A stretch of DNA of 42,587 nucleotides from Polaromonas sp. (GTDB taxonomy: Bacteria > Pseudomonadota > Gammaproteobacteria > Burkholderiales > Burkholderiaceae_C): the NCBI GenBank assembly GCA_025352405.1, contig JANXTM010000307.1:1-42587 (forward strand), in the 5' to 3' direction. Positions 16,344-23,758 of the stretch are shown here, one piece after another. The position numbers and the translations under genes are program-made. Numbering within the stretch: position 1 is the first letter of the stretch; each line of letters starts with the position of its first letter. The notes under the pieces are model-generated. The model worked only from the letters and a program-made list of their open reading frames with translations, searched no databases and was not told the origin of the DNA.

Positions 16344-17249
16344 TTACGCAGCCTTCTTCGTCATCTGTTCGACCCATTCGCGCGGTGCCATCGGGAAACC
16401 CAAACGCTCACGACTTTCCAGGTAGCTCTGCGCCACCAGGCGCGACACATTACGGATGCGGCCCATGTAAGCGGCGCGTTCGGTCACACTGATCGCGCCG
16501 CGTGCATCGAGCAAATTAAAGCTGTGCGCCGCCTTGAGGACTTGCTCATAAGCAGGCAGGGCCAGCTTTTCTTCAATCAGGTGTTTGGCCTGCTTCTCGT
16601 ATGCCGTGAAGGCGGTGAACAAAAAGTCAACGTCGCTGTGTTCAAAGTTATAGGTGGATTGCTCGACCTCGTTTTGCTTGTACACGTCGCCATAGGTCAG
16701 GCCATCGGTCCAGGTCAGGTTGTAGACGTTGTCCACGCCCTGCAGGTACATGGCCAGTCGCTCCAAGCCGTAGGTGATCTCGCCGGTGATGGGCTTGCAG
16801 TCGATACCGCCTACCTGCTGAAAATACGTGAACTGCGTGACTTCCATGCCATTGAGCCACACCTCCCAGCCCAGGCCCCAGGCCCCCAGCGTGGGATTTT
16901 CCCAATCGTCTTCTACAAAACGAATGTCGTTTTGCTTCAAATCAAAGCCGAGTGCCTCAAGTGATCCGAGGTACAGCTCCAGAATGTTGGCCGGTGCGGG
17001 TTTGAGCACGACCTGGTATTGGTAGTAATGTTGCAGACGGTTGGGGTTTTCACCGTAGCGGCCATCTTTCGGACGACGGCTGGGCTGCACATAGGCGGCC
17101 TTCCAGGGCTCCGGGCCAAGTGCTCTTAAAAATGTAGCTGTATGGGACGTACCGGCGCCGACCTCCATGTCGTAGGGCTGCAAAAGTGCACAGCCCTTGT
17201 CAGCCCAGTAGGTCTGCAATGTCAAAATAATTTGCTGGAAAGTGAGCAT
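16344..17249 (-). CDS. glyQ: Glycine--tRNA ligase alpha subunit
   Basis: 301 residues from [20 protein letters not shown]. The open frame extends to 17315, but the family N-terminus begins at this methionine. It is the catalytic class II subunit, with [34 protein letters not shown] and the glycine-site region [14 protein letters not shown]-like segment near 160. It works with GlyS, which starts 5 bp downstream. The 190 bp upstream, shared with the end of gspC, shows no clear T-box or hairpin leader. This housekeeping pair borders the type II secretion cluster. Confidence 0.97.
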   Translation of the reverse strand: MLTFQQIILTLQTYWADKGCALLQPYDMEVGAGTSHTATFLRALGPEPWKAAYVQPSRRPKDGRYGENPNRLQHYYQYQVVLKPAPANILELYLGSLEALGFDLKQNDIRFVEDDWENPTLGAWGLGWEVWLNGMEVTQFTYFQQVGGIDCKPITGEITYGLERLAMYLQGVDNVYNLTWTDGLTYGDVYKQNEVEQSTYNFEHSDVDFLFTAFTAYEKQAKHLIEEKLALPAYEQVLKAAHSFNLLDARGAISVTERAAYMGRIRNVSRLVAQSYLESRERLGFPMAPREWVEQMTKKAA

Positions 17250-17439
17250 AAAAGTCGATGGTGAAAAAATGTCGCCCGGACGGGTTTTCGGGCACAAATT
17301 AGTGCGTGCAGACACTTGAATGAAATGGTGACTGGTACCGAGCGCAATCGAGTTACGTTTTTTTGCATTTTACGCAGGGCCTGCCAGAACCTGCTACATC
17401 CAGCAATCACCATCGACCGGCGGTCACAGGCAGCGCCGC

Positions 17440-17883
17440 CTACTTTGACAGCGAAGGCATGTCCAGGGTGACCAGCGCCGGGCTATTGCGCGTCTCGCCG
17501 AGGGTTGCCTGGCGGGCTGCTGCAGTTTGCAGCACCAGTCCCTCCTCCACCACGCTGCCCACGCGAAAAGGCCTGGCGGGCTTGCCGTCTACCGCAATCA
17601 GTGCTGCACCTCCGCCAGGCGCACCCGCCACCACGCCAGACAGCGCAAACCGGCTGGCCAGACTGGCCTGCGGAACCGCTTGCGCCGGGGTAGCACCCAA
17701 CAGACGTGCAACGACTGCCGGGTCAGGAGCGAACGGCACGCTCACCACCAGGGAGGCAGGGGCAAGCGCGCCGGGCCGGGCGAGCAGCCGCAAGCCCCAG
17801 TAAGCTACGCTGGCTGTTGCCAGCGCCCAGACCACCAGCGTCAGCCCGCGCAAGGTCCATTTGCTTTGTGAAAGTACCATCAT
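17440..17883 (-). CDS. gspC: Short GspC-like type II secretion inner-membrane protein
   Basis: About 147 residues from the paired ATGs at 17883/17880. One membrane segment (about residues 9-28) is followed by a proline/alanine linker and an HR-like domain: ARLLGATPAQAVPQ, then RFALSGVVAGAPGGGAALIAVDGKPARPFRVGSVVEEGLVL-type text characteristic of GspC homology regions. No PDZ or coiled-coil domain follows, so it is a minimal GspC. GspC links the inner-membrane platform to the GspD secretin. It is transcribed away from gspG-F with only 54 bp between starts and no clear Shine-Dalgarno; a CATAAT about 5 bp upstream could even give a near-leaderless message (weak inference). It could also be annotated as type II secretion protein N. 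Confidence 0.8.
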   Translation of the reverse strand: MMVLSQSKWTLRGLTLVVWALATASVAYWGLRLLARPGALAPASLVVSVPFAPDPAVVARLLGATPAQAVPQASLASRFALSGVVAGAPGGGAALIAVDGKPARPFRVGSVVEEGLVLQTAAARQATLGETRNSPALVTLDMPSLSK

Positions 17884-17937
17884 GCGCAGATTATGATGGA
17901 TGAGAACATTACTAAAACCGTTGCTTCTAATGCTTTT

Positions 17938-18378
17938 ATGACTAACTTCAAATCTTCTGCCCGACGTCACCTGCAAGCCGGCTTCACCCTGATTGAGCTG
18001 ATGGTGGTGCTGGTCATCATTGGTGTCTTGGCGGCGTTGATCGTGCCAAACGTGCTGGACCGGGCTGAAGATGCGCGGGTGATGGCCGCGCGCACCGACG
18101 TGAACAACCTGATGCAGGCGCTCAAGCTCTACAAACTTGATAACCAGCGCGCGCCCACTTCAGAGCAAGGCCTGCAGGCGCTGATTGCCAAGCCCAGCAC
18201 CGGCCCGATCCCCCCGAACTGGAAGCCGTACCTTGACAAGTTGCCCAATGACCCGTGGGGCCGCCCGTACCAGTACCTGAACCCCGGCATCAAAGGCGAA
18301 ATTGACGTGATGTCATTTGGTGCTGATGGCCAGCCCGGCGGCGAGGGAAAAAATGCAGATGTTGGAAGCTGGCAATAG
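17938..18378 (+). CDS. gspG: Major pseudopilin GspG
   Basis: 146 residues from MTNFKSSARRHLQAG; an in-frame ATG at 17893 would leave only 9 bp to gspC. The prepilin leader is cleaved at G15/F16 (AG|FTLIELMVVLVIIGVLAALI), with E5 of the mature protein present. The C-terminal part has the GspG signatures TDVNNLMQALKLYKLDN, PTSEQGLQALI, LPNDPWGRPYQYLNPG and a calcium-loop-like FGADGQPGGEG. It polymerises into the pseudopilus that drives secretion. It is the first gene of the rightward gsp operon. The next gene is separated by a 117-bp spacer holding a GC-rich repeat. Confidence 0.96.
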   Translation: MTNFKSSARRHLQAGFTLIELMVVLVIIGVLAALIVPNVLDRAEDARVMAARTDVNNLMQALKLYKLDNQRAPTSEQGLQALIAKPSTGPIPPNWKPYLDKLPNDPWGRPYQYLNPGIKGEIDVMSFGADGQPGGEGKNADVGSWQ

Positions 18379-18386
18379 TGGATATG

Positions 18387-18480
18387 TTGCCCCCACGTTC
18401 ATTCACTGCGTGTAACTTTCTGCCCCCCGAGGGGGCTGGCCTTGCTTGGGGCGGCCCGGCTCTGCGGCCGCTGCCCGTAC
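18387..18480. repeat. GC-rich intergenic repeat, copy A (gspG/gspH spacer)
   Basis: This spacer reads CCCCCACG, a CACTGCGTGT block, CTGCCCCCCGAGGGGGC (a short hairpin), then a C/G-rich tail. The same order of blocks occurs at 27412-27505 between gspE and gspF. Such elements are frequent between genes in Comamonadaceae as far as I recall. It may form an RNA hairpin that changes expression of gspH onward. Confidence 0.65.
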
Positions 18481-18495
18481 GTTGACCTGCGGCTA

Positions 18496-18975
18496 ATGTT
18501 CGGCTTGTTCAAAAATCGTGTCTCTAACCGTTTCACACCGGGCTTTACCCTGCTGGAGTTGCTGGTGGTGATTGCCATCATGGCGCTGGCTACTGCGGGT
18601 GTGAGTCTGGCCATGCGGGACAACTCGCAAACATCCCTGGAGCGCGAAGCGCAGCGGCTGGCGGTGTTGTTTGAGTCGGCCCGTGCGCAGTCACGTACCA
18701 GCGGCGTGCGGGTGGTCTGGCACACCACCGCCAATGGTTTTCAATTTGAAGGTCTGGTGCCCGGCGCCCTGCCAAGCCGGTGGCTGGTCGAAGGCACAAC
18801 CGTTCGCGGCACCAACAGCATTCAGTTGGGGCCTGAGCCCATCATCGGCCCGCAAGCGGTTGAGTTATTGACCAGTCAACCCCCAGGGCAAACAGCAGGC
18901 CAGGCCAGTCGTTCACTGCGGGTGGCCAGCGACGGCCTCAGGCCGTTTGCGGTGCAACCTGCGGGGCAACCGTGA
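18496..18975 (+). CDS. gspH: Minor pseudopilin GspH
   Basis: About 159 residues from MFGLFKNRVSNRFTPG; earlier in-frame starts fall in the repeat spacer. The leader is cleaved before FTLLELLVVIAIMALATAGV, which keeps the mature E5. The globular part (SLEREAQRLAVLFESARAQS, then SGVRVVWHTTANGFQFEG) matches the GspH/FimT fold. It is a tip-complex minor pseudopilin. The stop TGA overlaps the GTG start of gspI by 4 nt, which suggests translational coupling. Confidence 0.92.
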   Translation: MFGLFKNRVSNRFTPGFTLLELLVVIAIMALATAGVSLAMRDNSQTSLEREAQRLAVLFESARAQSRTSGVRVVWHTTANGFQFEGLVPGALPSRWLVEGTTVRGTNSIQLGPEPIIGPQAVELLTSQPPGQTAGQASRSLRVASDGLRPFAVQPAGQP

Positions 18976-19352
18976 CGCTGGCGCCGCGCCGAATGGCCCG
19001 ACTGCATCGCGGCTTCACCCTGATTGAGGTATTGGTAGCGCTGAGCATTGTCGCGGTCGCCCTCATCGCGGGTTTGCAGGCCACGGCAGCTTTAACCAAC
19101 AACGCGTTACGCCAGTCTGACGTGCTGCTGGCGCATGTGTGTGCAGAAAACGAACTGATCAAAACGCGGCTGTCGCGGCAAATGCCAGGGGTGGGCGACA
19201 CCACCACCGCCTGCGAACAGGGGGGTCGCGGTTTTCAGGTGACGCTGTCGGTGCGGCCCACACCCAACCCTGAATTCCGGCGGGTGGATGCCCAGGTCAG
19301 GGATGGCAACGCGTCTGTGCTGCAGCTGACTACCGTCGTTACCAGGTATTGA
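18972..19352 (+). CDS. gspI: Minor pseudopilin GspI
   Basis: 126 residues from the GTG at 18972, overlapping the gspH stop; an ATG at 18993 would shorten the leader to six residues. The prepilin site is RG|FTLIEVLVALSIVAVALIAG with E5 present. NNALRQSDVLLAHVCAENELI and two cysteines (CAENE, TACEQGG) are typical of GspI. It nucleates the GspI-J-K tip of the pseudopilus. gspJ begins one base after its stop. Confidence 0.93.
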   Translation: MTLAPRRMARLHRGFTLIEVLVALSIVAVALIAGLQATAALTNNALRQSDVLLAHVCAENELIKTRLSRQMPGVGDTTTACEQGGRGFQVTLSVRPTPNPEFRRVDAQVRDGNASVLQLTTVVTRY

Positions 19353-19353
19353 C

Positions 19354-20112
19354 ATGGCTGGTCCGCATGTAGCCCGGCCCCGCCAGCACACGGTCTTGGC
19401 CAAACATCAAAATCACGGCTTTACGCTGATTGAGTTGCTGGTAGCCATCACCATCATGGCCCTGCTGGCAGTGTTGAGCTGGCGCGGGTTGGACGGTATG
19501 GCACGCGCGCAAACGCAGACCAGCCAGCGTGCCGATGAAGTGCTGACGCTGCAAGCCGGCCTGGCCCAATGGAAGGTCGATCTTGATTCGCTGACCCAGA
19601 CCCCCTATGCCAGCAGCCTTGACTGGGACGGCCGGGTGTTGCGTCTGACGCGTCGCACCGCCCCGATCGGCGATGGCCTGGTGGTAGTGGCCTGGACGCG
19701 CCGCAGCGATGCGGGCGGCCAGTGGCTGCGCTGGCAATCACCGGTGCTGCGCAGCGTCGGTGCCTGGAACGACGCCTGGAGCCGGGCCATGCAGTGGGCA
19801 CAAAATGCCAGCACCGGAGACCGTGCCCGCGAAGTGCTGGTGGTACCCCTTGAAGACTGGCAAATCTTTTATTTTCGCAGCGACGCGTGGACCAACCCCT
19901 TGTCCAGTGATGCCGGCCAGGCCGCTACGGCGACGCCTACCACAGCCGTTACAGCCGCCACAGCCAATCCGGCTACTGGCGGTGCTGTGACATCCCAAGC
20001 CACGGTGCCAGAGGGGATACGGCTGGTACTTCACCTTCCAGCCAGCTCGGCCATCAACGGCAAGCTCACGCTGGACTGGGTACGACCAACCGTGAGCGGA
20101 GAGAAATCATGA
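19354..20112 (+). CDS. gspJ: Minor pseudopilin GspJ
   Basis: 252 residues with a long 22-residue basic leader before FTLIELLVAITIMALLAVLS; no closer start is available. The GspJ features SWRGLDGMARAQ, LAQWKVDLDSL and the WQIFYFRSDAW block are present. Residues about 186-222 are an Ala/Thr/Pro-rich low-complexity insert before the last beta strands (IRLVLHLP). It forms the pseudopilus tip with GspI and GspK. Its stop overlaps the gspK start in ATGA. Confidence 0.93.
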   Translation: MAGPHVARPRQHTVLAKHQNHGFTLIELLVAITIMALLAVLSWRGLDGMARAQTQTSQRADEVLTLQAGLAQWKVDLDSLTQTPYASSLDWDGRVLRLTRRTAPIGDGLVVVAWTRRSDAGGQWLRWQSPVLRSVGAWNDAWSRAMQWAQNASTGDRAREVLVVPLEDWQIFYFRSDAWTNPLSSDAGQAATATPTTAVTAATANPATGGAVTSQATVPEGIRLVLHLPASSAINGKLTLDWVRPTVSGEKS

Positions 20113-21083
20113 CGGACTGGCCGCACCGTTCAAGCGCTCAGTCCGGTGCGGCGCTTTTAGCCGCGATGCTGACGGTCACGCTGGTGGCCACTTTTGCGGC
20201 GGCTGCGCTGTGGCAGCAGTGGCGCAGTGTAGAGGTCGAGACCGCCGAGAGAGCGCGTGTGCAATCGGGCTGGATTCTCACCGGCGCGCTGGACTGGGCG
20301 CGACTGATCCTGCGTGAAGATGCACGATCTGGCGGCGCCGACCATCTGGCCGAACCCTGGGCGGTGCCGCTCAATGAGGCACGCCTGTCGAGCTTTCTGG
20401 CGGTCGATAAAACCGCGACTGAAACCGAGCGCGAAGCTTTTTTGTCAGGTCAGATCAGCGACTTGCAGGCGCGGCTCAACGTTACCAACCTGATCGACGG
20501 CAGCGCACTGTCTGAACCCGCCCTGCTAATTTTCGGGCGCCTATTTGACCTGCTGGGACTGCCAGCTGATCAACTGCAAACCCTGGCCAGCAACCTTTTG
20601 GCCGCAACGCAGCGAACAGGCCAGGCCGCCACACCGCTGACGCCTTTGATGCCCCAGCACGCGGACCAGTTGATCTGGCTGGGTTTGCGGCCAGAAGTGC
20701 TGGCGGAACTCAACGCCCACATCACCTTGCTGCCCGCTCGAACGCCCGTCAACCTCAATACCGCCAGCGCCGAGGTGATTTACGCCAGCACGCCCGGCCT
20801 GGATTTGGCCGACGCGCAAAAACTGGTCACTGCGCGGGCCAGCAGCCACTTCCGCACGCTGGCAGAGGCCAACTTGAAGCTCGGCTCGCAGAAGGTGCAG
20901 TTCAACGAAGGCCAGCATTCGGTATCTACCCGGTTTTTTGAAGTGCGCAGCCGGTTGCGACTGGACCAGAGCGTGGTTCAAGAGCGCGCGGTGTTGCAGC
21001 GCGATGGCCTGACGGTGCGCACGCTTTGGCGTGACCGGGGTGTTTTTGCAGATCGCCCCGGCACGCCGCCCACCCGCCCATGA
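20109..21083 (+). CDS. gspK: Minor pseudopilin GspK
   Basis: 324 residues. The N-terminus QSGAALLAAMLTVTLVATFA is prepilin-like but lacks the Glu at position 5, as is normal for GspK, which caps the tip. It contains ISDLQARLNVTNLI, the GspK helical domain with RTPVNLNTASAEVIYASTPG (a helix-hairpin-helix-like stretch), and FRTLAEANLKLG. It overlaps gspJ by 4 nt. A 70-bp gap with no strong signal separates it from gspL. Confidence 0.93.
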   Translation: MTDWPHRSSAQSGAALLAAMLTVTLVATFAAAALWQQWRSVEVETAERARVQSGWILTGALDWARLILREDARSGGADHLAEPWAVPLNEARLSSFLAVDKTATETEREAFLSGQISDLQARLNVTNLIDGSALSEPALLIFGRLFDLLGLPADQLQTLASNLLAATQRTGQAATPLTPLMPQHADQLIWLGLRPEVLAELNAHITLLPARTPVNLNTASAEVIYASTPGLDLADAQKLVTARASSHFRTLAEANLKLGSQKVQFNEGQHSVSTRFFEVRSRLRLDQSVVQERAVLQRDGLTVRTLWRDRGVFADRPGTPPTRP

Positions 21084-21153
21084 AAAAACCCTTCCCGGAG
21101 TTGTCGAGGCGCTGTCAAAACGCTCCCCTACAATGCGGCAATACCTCCCCGCC

Positions 21154-22407
21154 ATGAGCACACTGATCATCTGTCTCCCCCTCGCCGCGTCCGGCGCAAC
21201 GACCAGTTACGACTATGCCATCACGCCTGACGGACGCTCGCTGGCGGACCACGCCAGCGTACCATTGGCCCTGTTGCCCGCCCCTGCCAAAGGAGGCGAT
21301 GTGGTGGCTGTGGTACCTGCCAGCCTGTTGTCATGGCATGCAGTTGACTTGCCCAAAGGCGTGGGAACGGGCTCGCCGCGCCTGCGCGTAGTGCTTGAGA
21401 ACCTGCTGGAAGACCGGTTATTGGATGACCCGGTTAACCTGCACCTGGCGCTGGCCTCCGGGGCTTCTGCAGCGGGACCCGCCTGGGTCGCGGTGTGCGA
21501 CAAAGCCTGGCTGCGGGGGCATTTGCAGGCACTAGAAGCCGCGCAGCGCCCCATCACGCGTGTGGTCCCTGAATTTGCGCCCGAGGTGGGGCCGCTGCAT
21601 GTGCATGCTGTGGGTGACGCGGACCAGCCGCAACTGGTGGTCACGGGCATGGCCATCGGTGGCGTCCTGCGCATACCACTCAGTGCGGCGGCGATGGCCT
21701 TAATACCTGCAGACCACCTTGACGAAGCACCGTTGACGTTTGCCGAACCTGCAGTCGCAGAACTGGCCGAACAGCTGCTGGAGCGCAAGGTCACTCTTTT
21801 GACCCGAACAGAGCGCTGGCTCGATGCCACGCGTTCGCCCTGGGACCTGGCCCAGTTTGACATGGCCAATTCGGGGCGCGCCCGTACGGTCAAGCGCCTG
21901 TCAGGTGTGCTTGGCGAATTGTTGCAAGCCCCTGGCTGGCGACCTGCGCGCTGGGGTGTTGCCCTGTTGCTGGGCGCGCAGTTGCTAGGCCTTAACGCTT
22001 GGGCCTGGAAAGAACAATCGGCATTTCAAGCCAGGCGCACAGCAACACAGGGCCTGCTGACGCAGACTTTTTCGCAAGTCAAACTGGTGGTGGACGCGCC
22101 CCTACAGATGGAACGTGAAGTTGCGGCCTTACGTCAGGCGACAGGTGCCACGTCTGGCCGCGACCTGGAGGCCATGTTGGCTGCACTGGGCACCGCAGCG
22201 CCAGTTGACCGATCAGCCAGCGCCATTGATTTTTTGGCGGGTGAGGTAAAAATAAAAGGCCTGCAATTGAGTGTGCGAGAGGCCTCCGGTCTGTCAGCCC
22301 AGTTGAAGGCGCAGGGCTACCTGGCGCGCCTGGAGGGTGACGCCTTGATCGTCAAACAGGACGCTACCAGTGCCAACACTAACAACAGACTGGATGGCGC
22401 ACCATGA
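21154..22407 (+). CDS. gspL: GspL, inner-membrane platform protein
   Basis: About 417 residues from MSTLIICLPLAASGATTSYD, which matches the typical GspL start; an ATG at 21133 is an alternative. The cytoplasmic actin-like domain spans about 1-255 (VVAVVPASLLSWHAVDLPKG, LRVVLENLLEDRLLDDP). A single membrane segment lies near 266-285 (WGVALLLGAQLLGLNAWAW), followed by a ferredoxin-like periplasmic domain (about 330-405). GspL recruits the GspE ATPase and binds GspM. The gspM start overlaps the stop by 4 nt. Confidence 0.93.
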   Translation: MSTLIICLPLAASGATTSYDYAITPDGRSLADHASVPLALLPAPAKGGDVVAVVPASLLSWHAVDLPKGVGTGSPRLRVVLENLLEDRLLDDPVNLHLALASGASAAGPAWVAVCDKAWLRGHLQALEAAQRPITRVVPEFAPEVGPLHVHAVGDADQPQLVVTGMAIGGVLRIPLSAAAMALIPADHLDEAPLTFAEPAVAELAEQLLERKVTLLTRTERWLDATRSPWDLAQFDMANSGRARTVKRLSGVLGELLQAPGWRPARWGVALLLGAQLLGLNAWAWKEQSAFQARRTATQGLLTQTFSQVKLVVDAPLQMEREVAALRQATGATSGRDLEAMLAALGTAAPVDRSASAIDFLAGEVKIKGLQLSVREASGLSAQLKAQGYLARLEGDALIVKQDATSANTNNRLDGAP

Positions 22408-22931
22408 AGTTGCCTGCTGCTTTTTTACCCTGGCAGGTGCGCTGGCAAACACTGGGTGCCAGAGAACAAGCCCTGCTCCGAGGCGCGGCAGGGGTCGTTG
22501 GTCTGGCGTTGGTCTGGTGGGTATTGATTGCACCACCGCTGCGCACCTTGCGTCAGGCAGACGCACTGCAGCGCAGCCTGGACTTGCAAGCACAAAAAAT
22601 GCTGGCCCTGCAGGCCCAGGCCCTGGCGCTGCAGTCGCAACCCAAACTCAGCCGCGACGACGCATTGCGCGCGCTTGAAGCATCCATTAAACAGCGGCTG
22701 GGCCCAGGCGCCCAGTTGAATGTACTTGGCGACCGCGTCACCGTGACGCTCAAAAGCACCCCCGCAGACGCACTGGCCCAATGGCTGATGCAGGCCCGTG
22801 TCAACGCGCGTGCCATCCCCAGCGAAGCGCGTCTGGTACGCAGTACCAATCCGGCAACGCCCGAAGTTCCGGGTAGCCGCAACCCAGTCGCCTGGGACGG
22901 CACGCTGGTGCTGAGCCTTCCCGCACAGTAA
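22404..22931 (+). CDS. gspM: GspM, inner-membrane platform protein
   Basis: 175 residues. A short cytoplasmic N-terminus (WQVRWQTLGAREQALLRGAA) is followed by one membrane helix (about 28-46, VVGLALVWWVLIAPPL), a coiled coil rich in Gln/Leu (about 50-78), and a ferredoxin-like periplasmic domain ending in LVLSLPA. It binds and stabilises GspL. ATGA overlap with gspL indicates coupling. Confidence 0.92.
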   Translation: MKLPAAFLPWQVRWQTLGAREQALLRGAAGVVGLALVWWVLIAPPLRTLRQADALQRSLDLQAQKMLALQAQALALQSQPKLSRDDALRALEASIKQRLGPGAQLNVLGDRVTVTLKSTPADALAQWLMQARVNARAIPSEARLVRSTNPATPEVPGSRNPVAWDGTLVLSLPAQ

Positions 22932-22949
22932 GCAAGCCCAAGTCAGACC

Positions 22950-23753
22950 ATGCTGAACCCCCAACGCCTGACACGCCATCCTGCGCCGGCCGCGGCGTGG
23001 CGCTGGGCGGTGCTGGGCGCGCTGGTTGGCCTGGTCATGGCCATGGTGGTCTTCGCGCCAGCCAGCTGGCTGGCGGCCGCAGTGCAGGAGGCCAGCGCGG
23101 GGCGGGTTCAATTGATCGAGCCGAGAGGCACCGTCTGGACAGGTTCGGCGCAGCTGCAGCTCACGGGTGGCGTGGGCAGCCGTGACAGCGCGGTTCTGCC
23201 AGGCCAGATTAATTGGCGGCTGCGTCCGGGCTGGCTGGCCCTGAATGTGCAGGTCAGCGCCGACTGTTGTACGCCGGCGCCGCTTCAGGCCCGATTGACC
23301 CAGCACTGGAGCGGGGCCGCACTTCAGGTGCTTGATGGCCGCTCGCAGTGGCCCGCCGCCCTGCTTGCAGGGCTGGGAACGCCCTGGAACACGGTGCAGG
23401 CTGAAGGCAGCCTGCAACTGAGCACACAAAGCCTTTCCATGGCCTGGTTTGAAGGGCGGCTAACGGTGTCGGGGCAAGCCGAACTGGCGGCAATGGCGAT
23501 GTCATCAAGGCTGTCCACTCTCAAGCCGATGGGCAGCTACCGCCTCACATTAGTTGGCGGCGCCACGACCACCCTTGAACTCGCCACAATAGAAGGCAGT
23601 TTGCAGCTCAGCGGCAGTGGCCGCTGGACAGGCCCCCGCCTGCGCTTTGAAGGCGTGGCCAGCGCCAGCCCGGAGCATGAAGCCGCATTGTCCAATTTAC
23701 TGAACATTATTGGGCGCCGCAACGGTGCGCGCTCCATCATCACTCTGGGCTAA
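22950..23753 (+). CDS. gspN: GspN, type II secretion protein N
   Basis: 267 residues with one N-terminal membrane segment (about 18-40, WAVLGALVGLVMAMVVFAP) and a beta-rich periplasmic domain. Typical GspN stretches are GTVWTGSAQLQLTGG, INWRLRPGWLALNV and the closing LLNIIGRRNGARSIITLG. The role of GspN is unclear and it is not present in all type II systems. It lies 18 bp after gspM and 5 bp before gspD. Confidence 0.9.
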   Translation: MLNPQRLTRHPAPAAAWRWAVLGALVGLVMAMVVFAPASWLAAAVQEASAGRVQLIEPRGTVWTGSAQLQLTGGVGSRDSAVLPGQINWRLRPGWLALNVQVSADCCTPAPLQARLTQHWSGAALQVLDGRSQWPAALLAGLGTPWNTVQAEGSLQLSTQSLSMAWFEGRLTVSGQAELAAMAMSSRLSTLKPMGSYRLTLVGGATTTLELATIEGSLQLSGSGRWTGPRLRFEGVASASPEHEAALSNLLNIIGRRNGARSIITLG

Positions 23754-23758
23754 CGCAC

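Noticed and set aside
22425-23429. Reverse-strand open frame of 334 codons opposite gspM/gspN
   Set aside because: Shadow of GC-rich coding sequence; composition is Gln/Arg/Cys-rich with no family signature.
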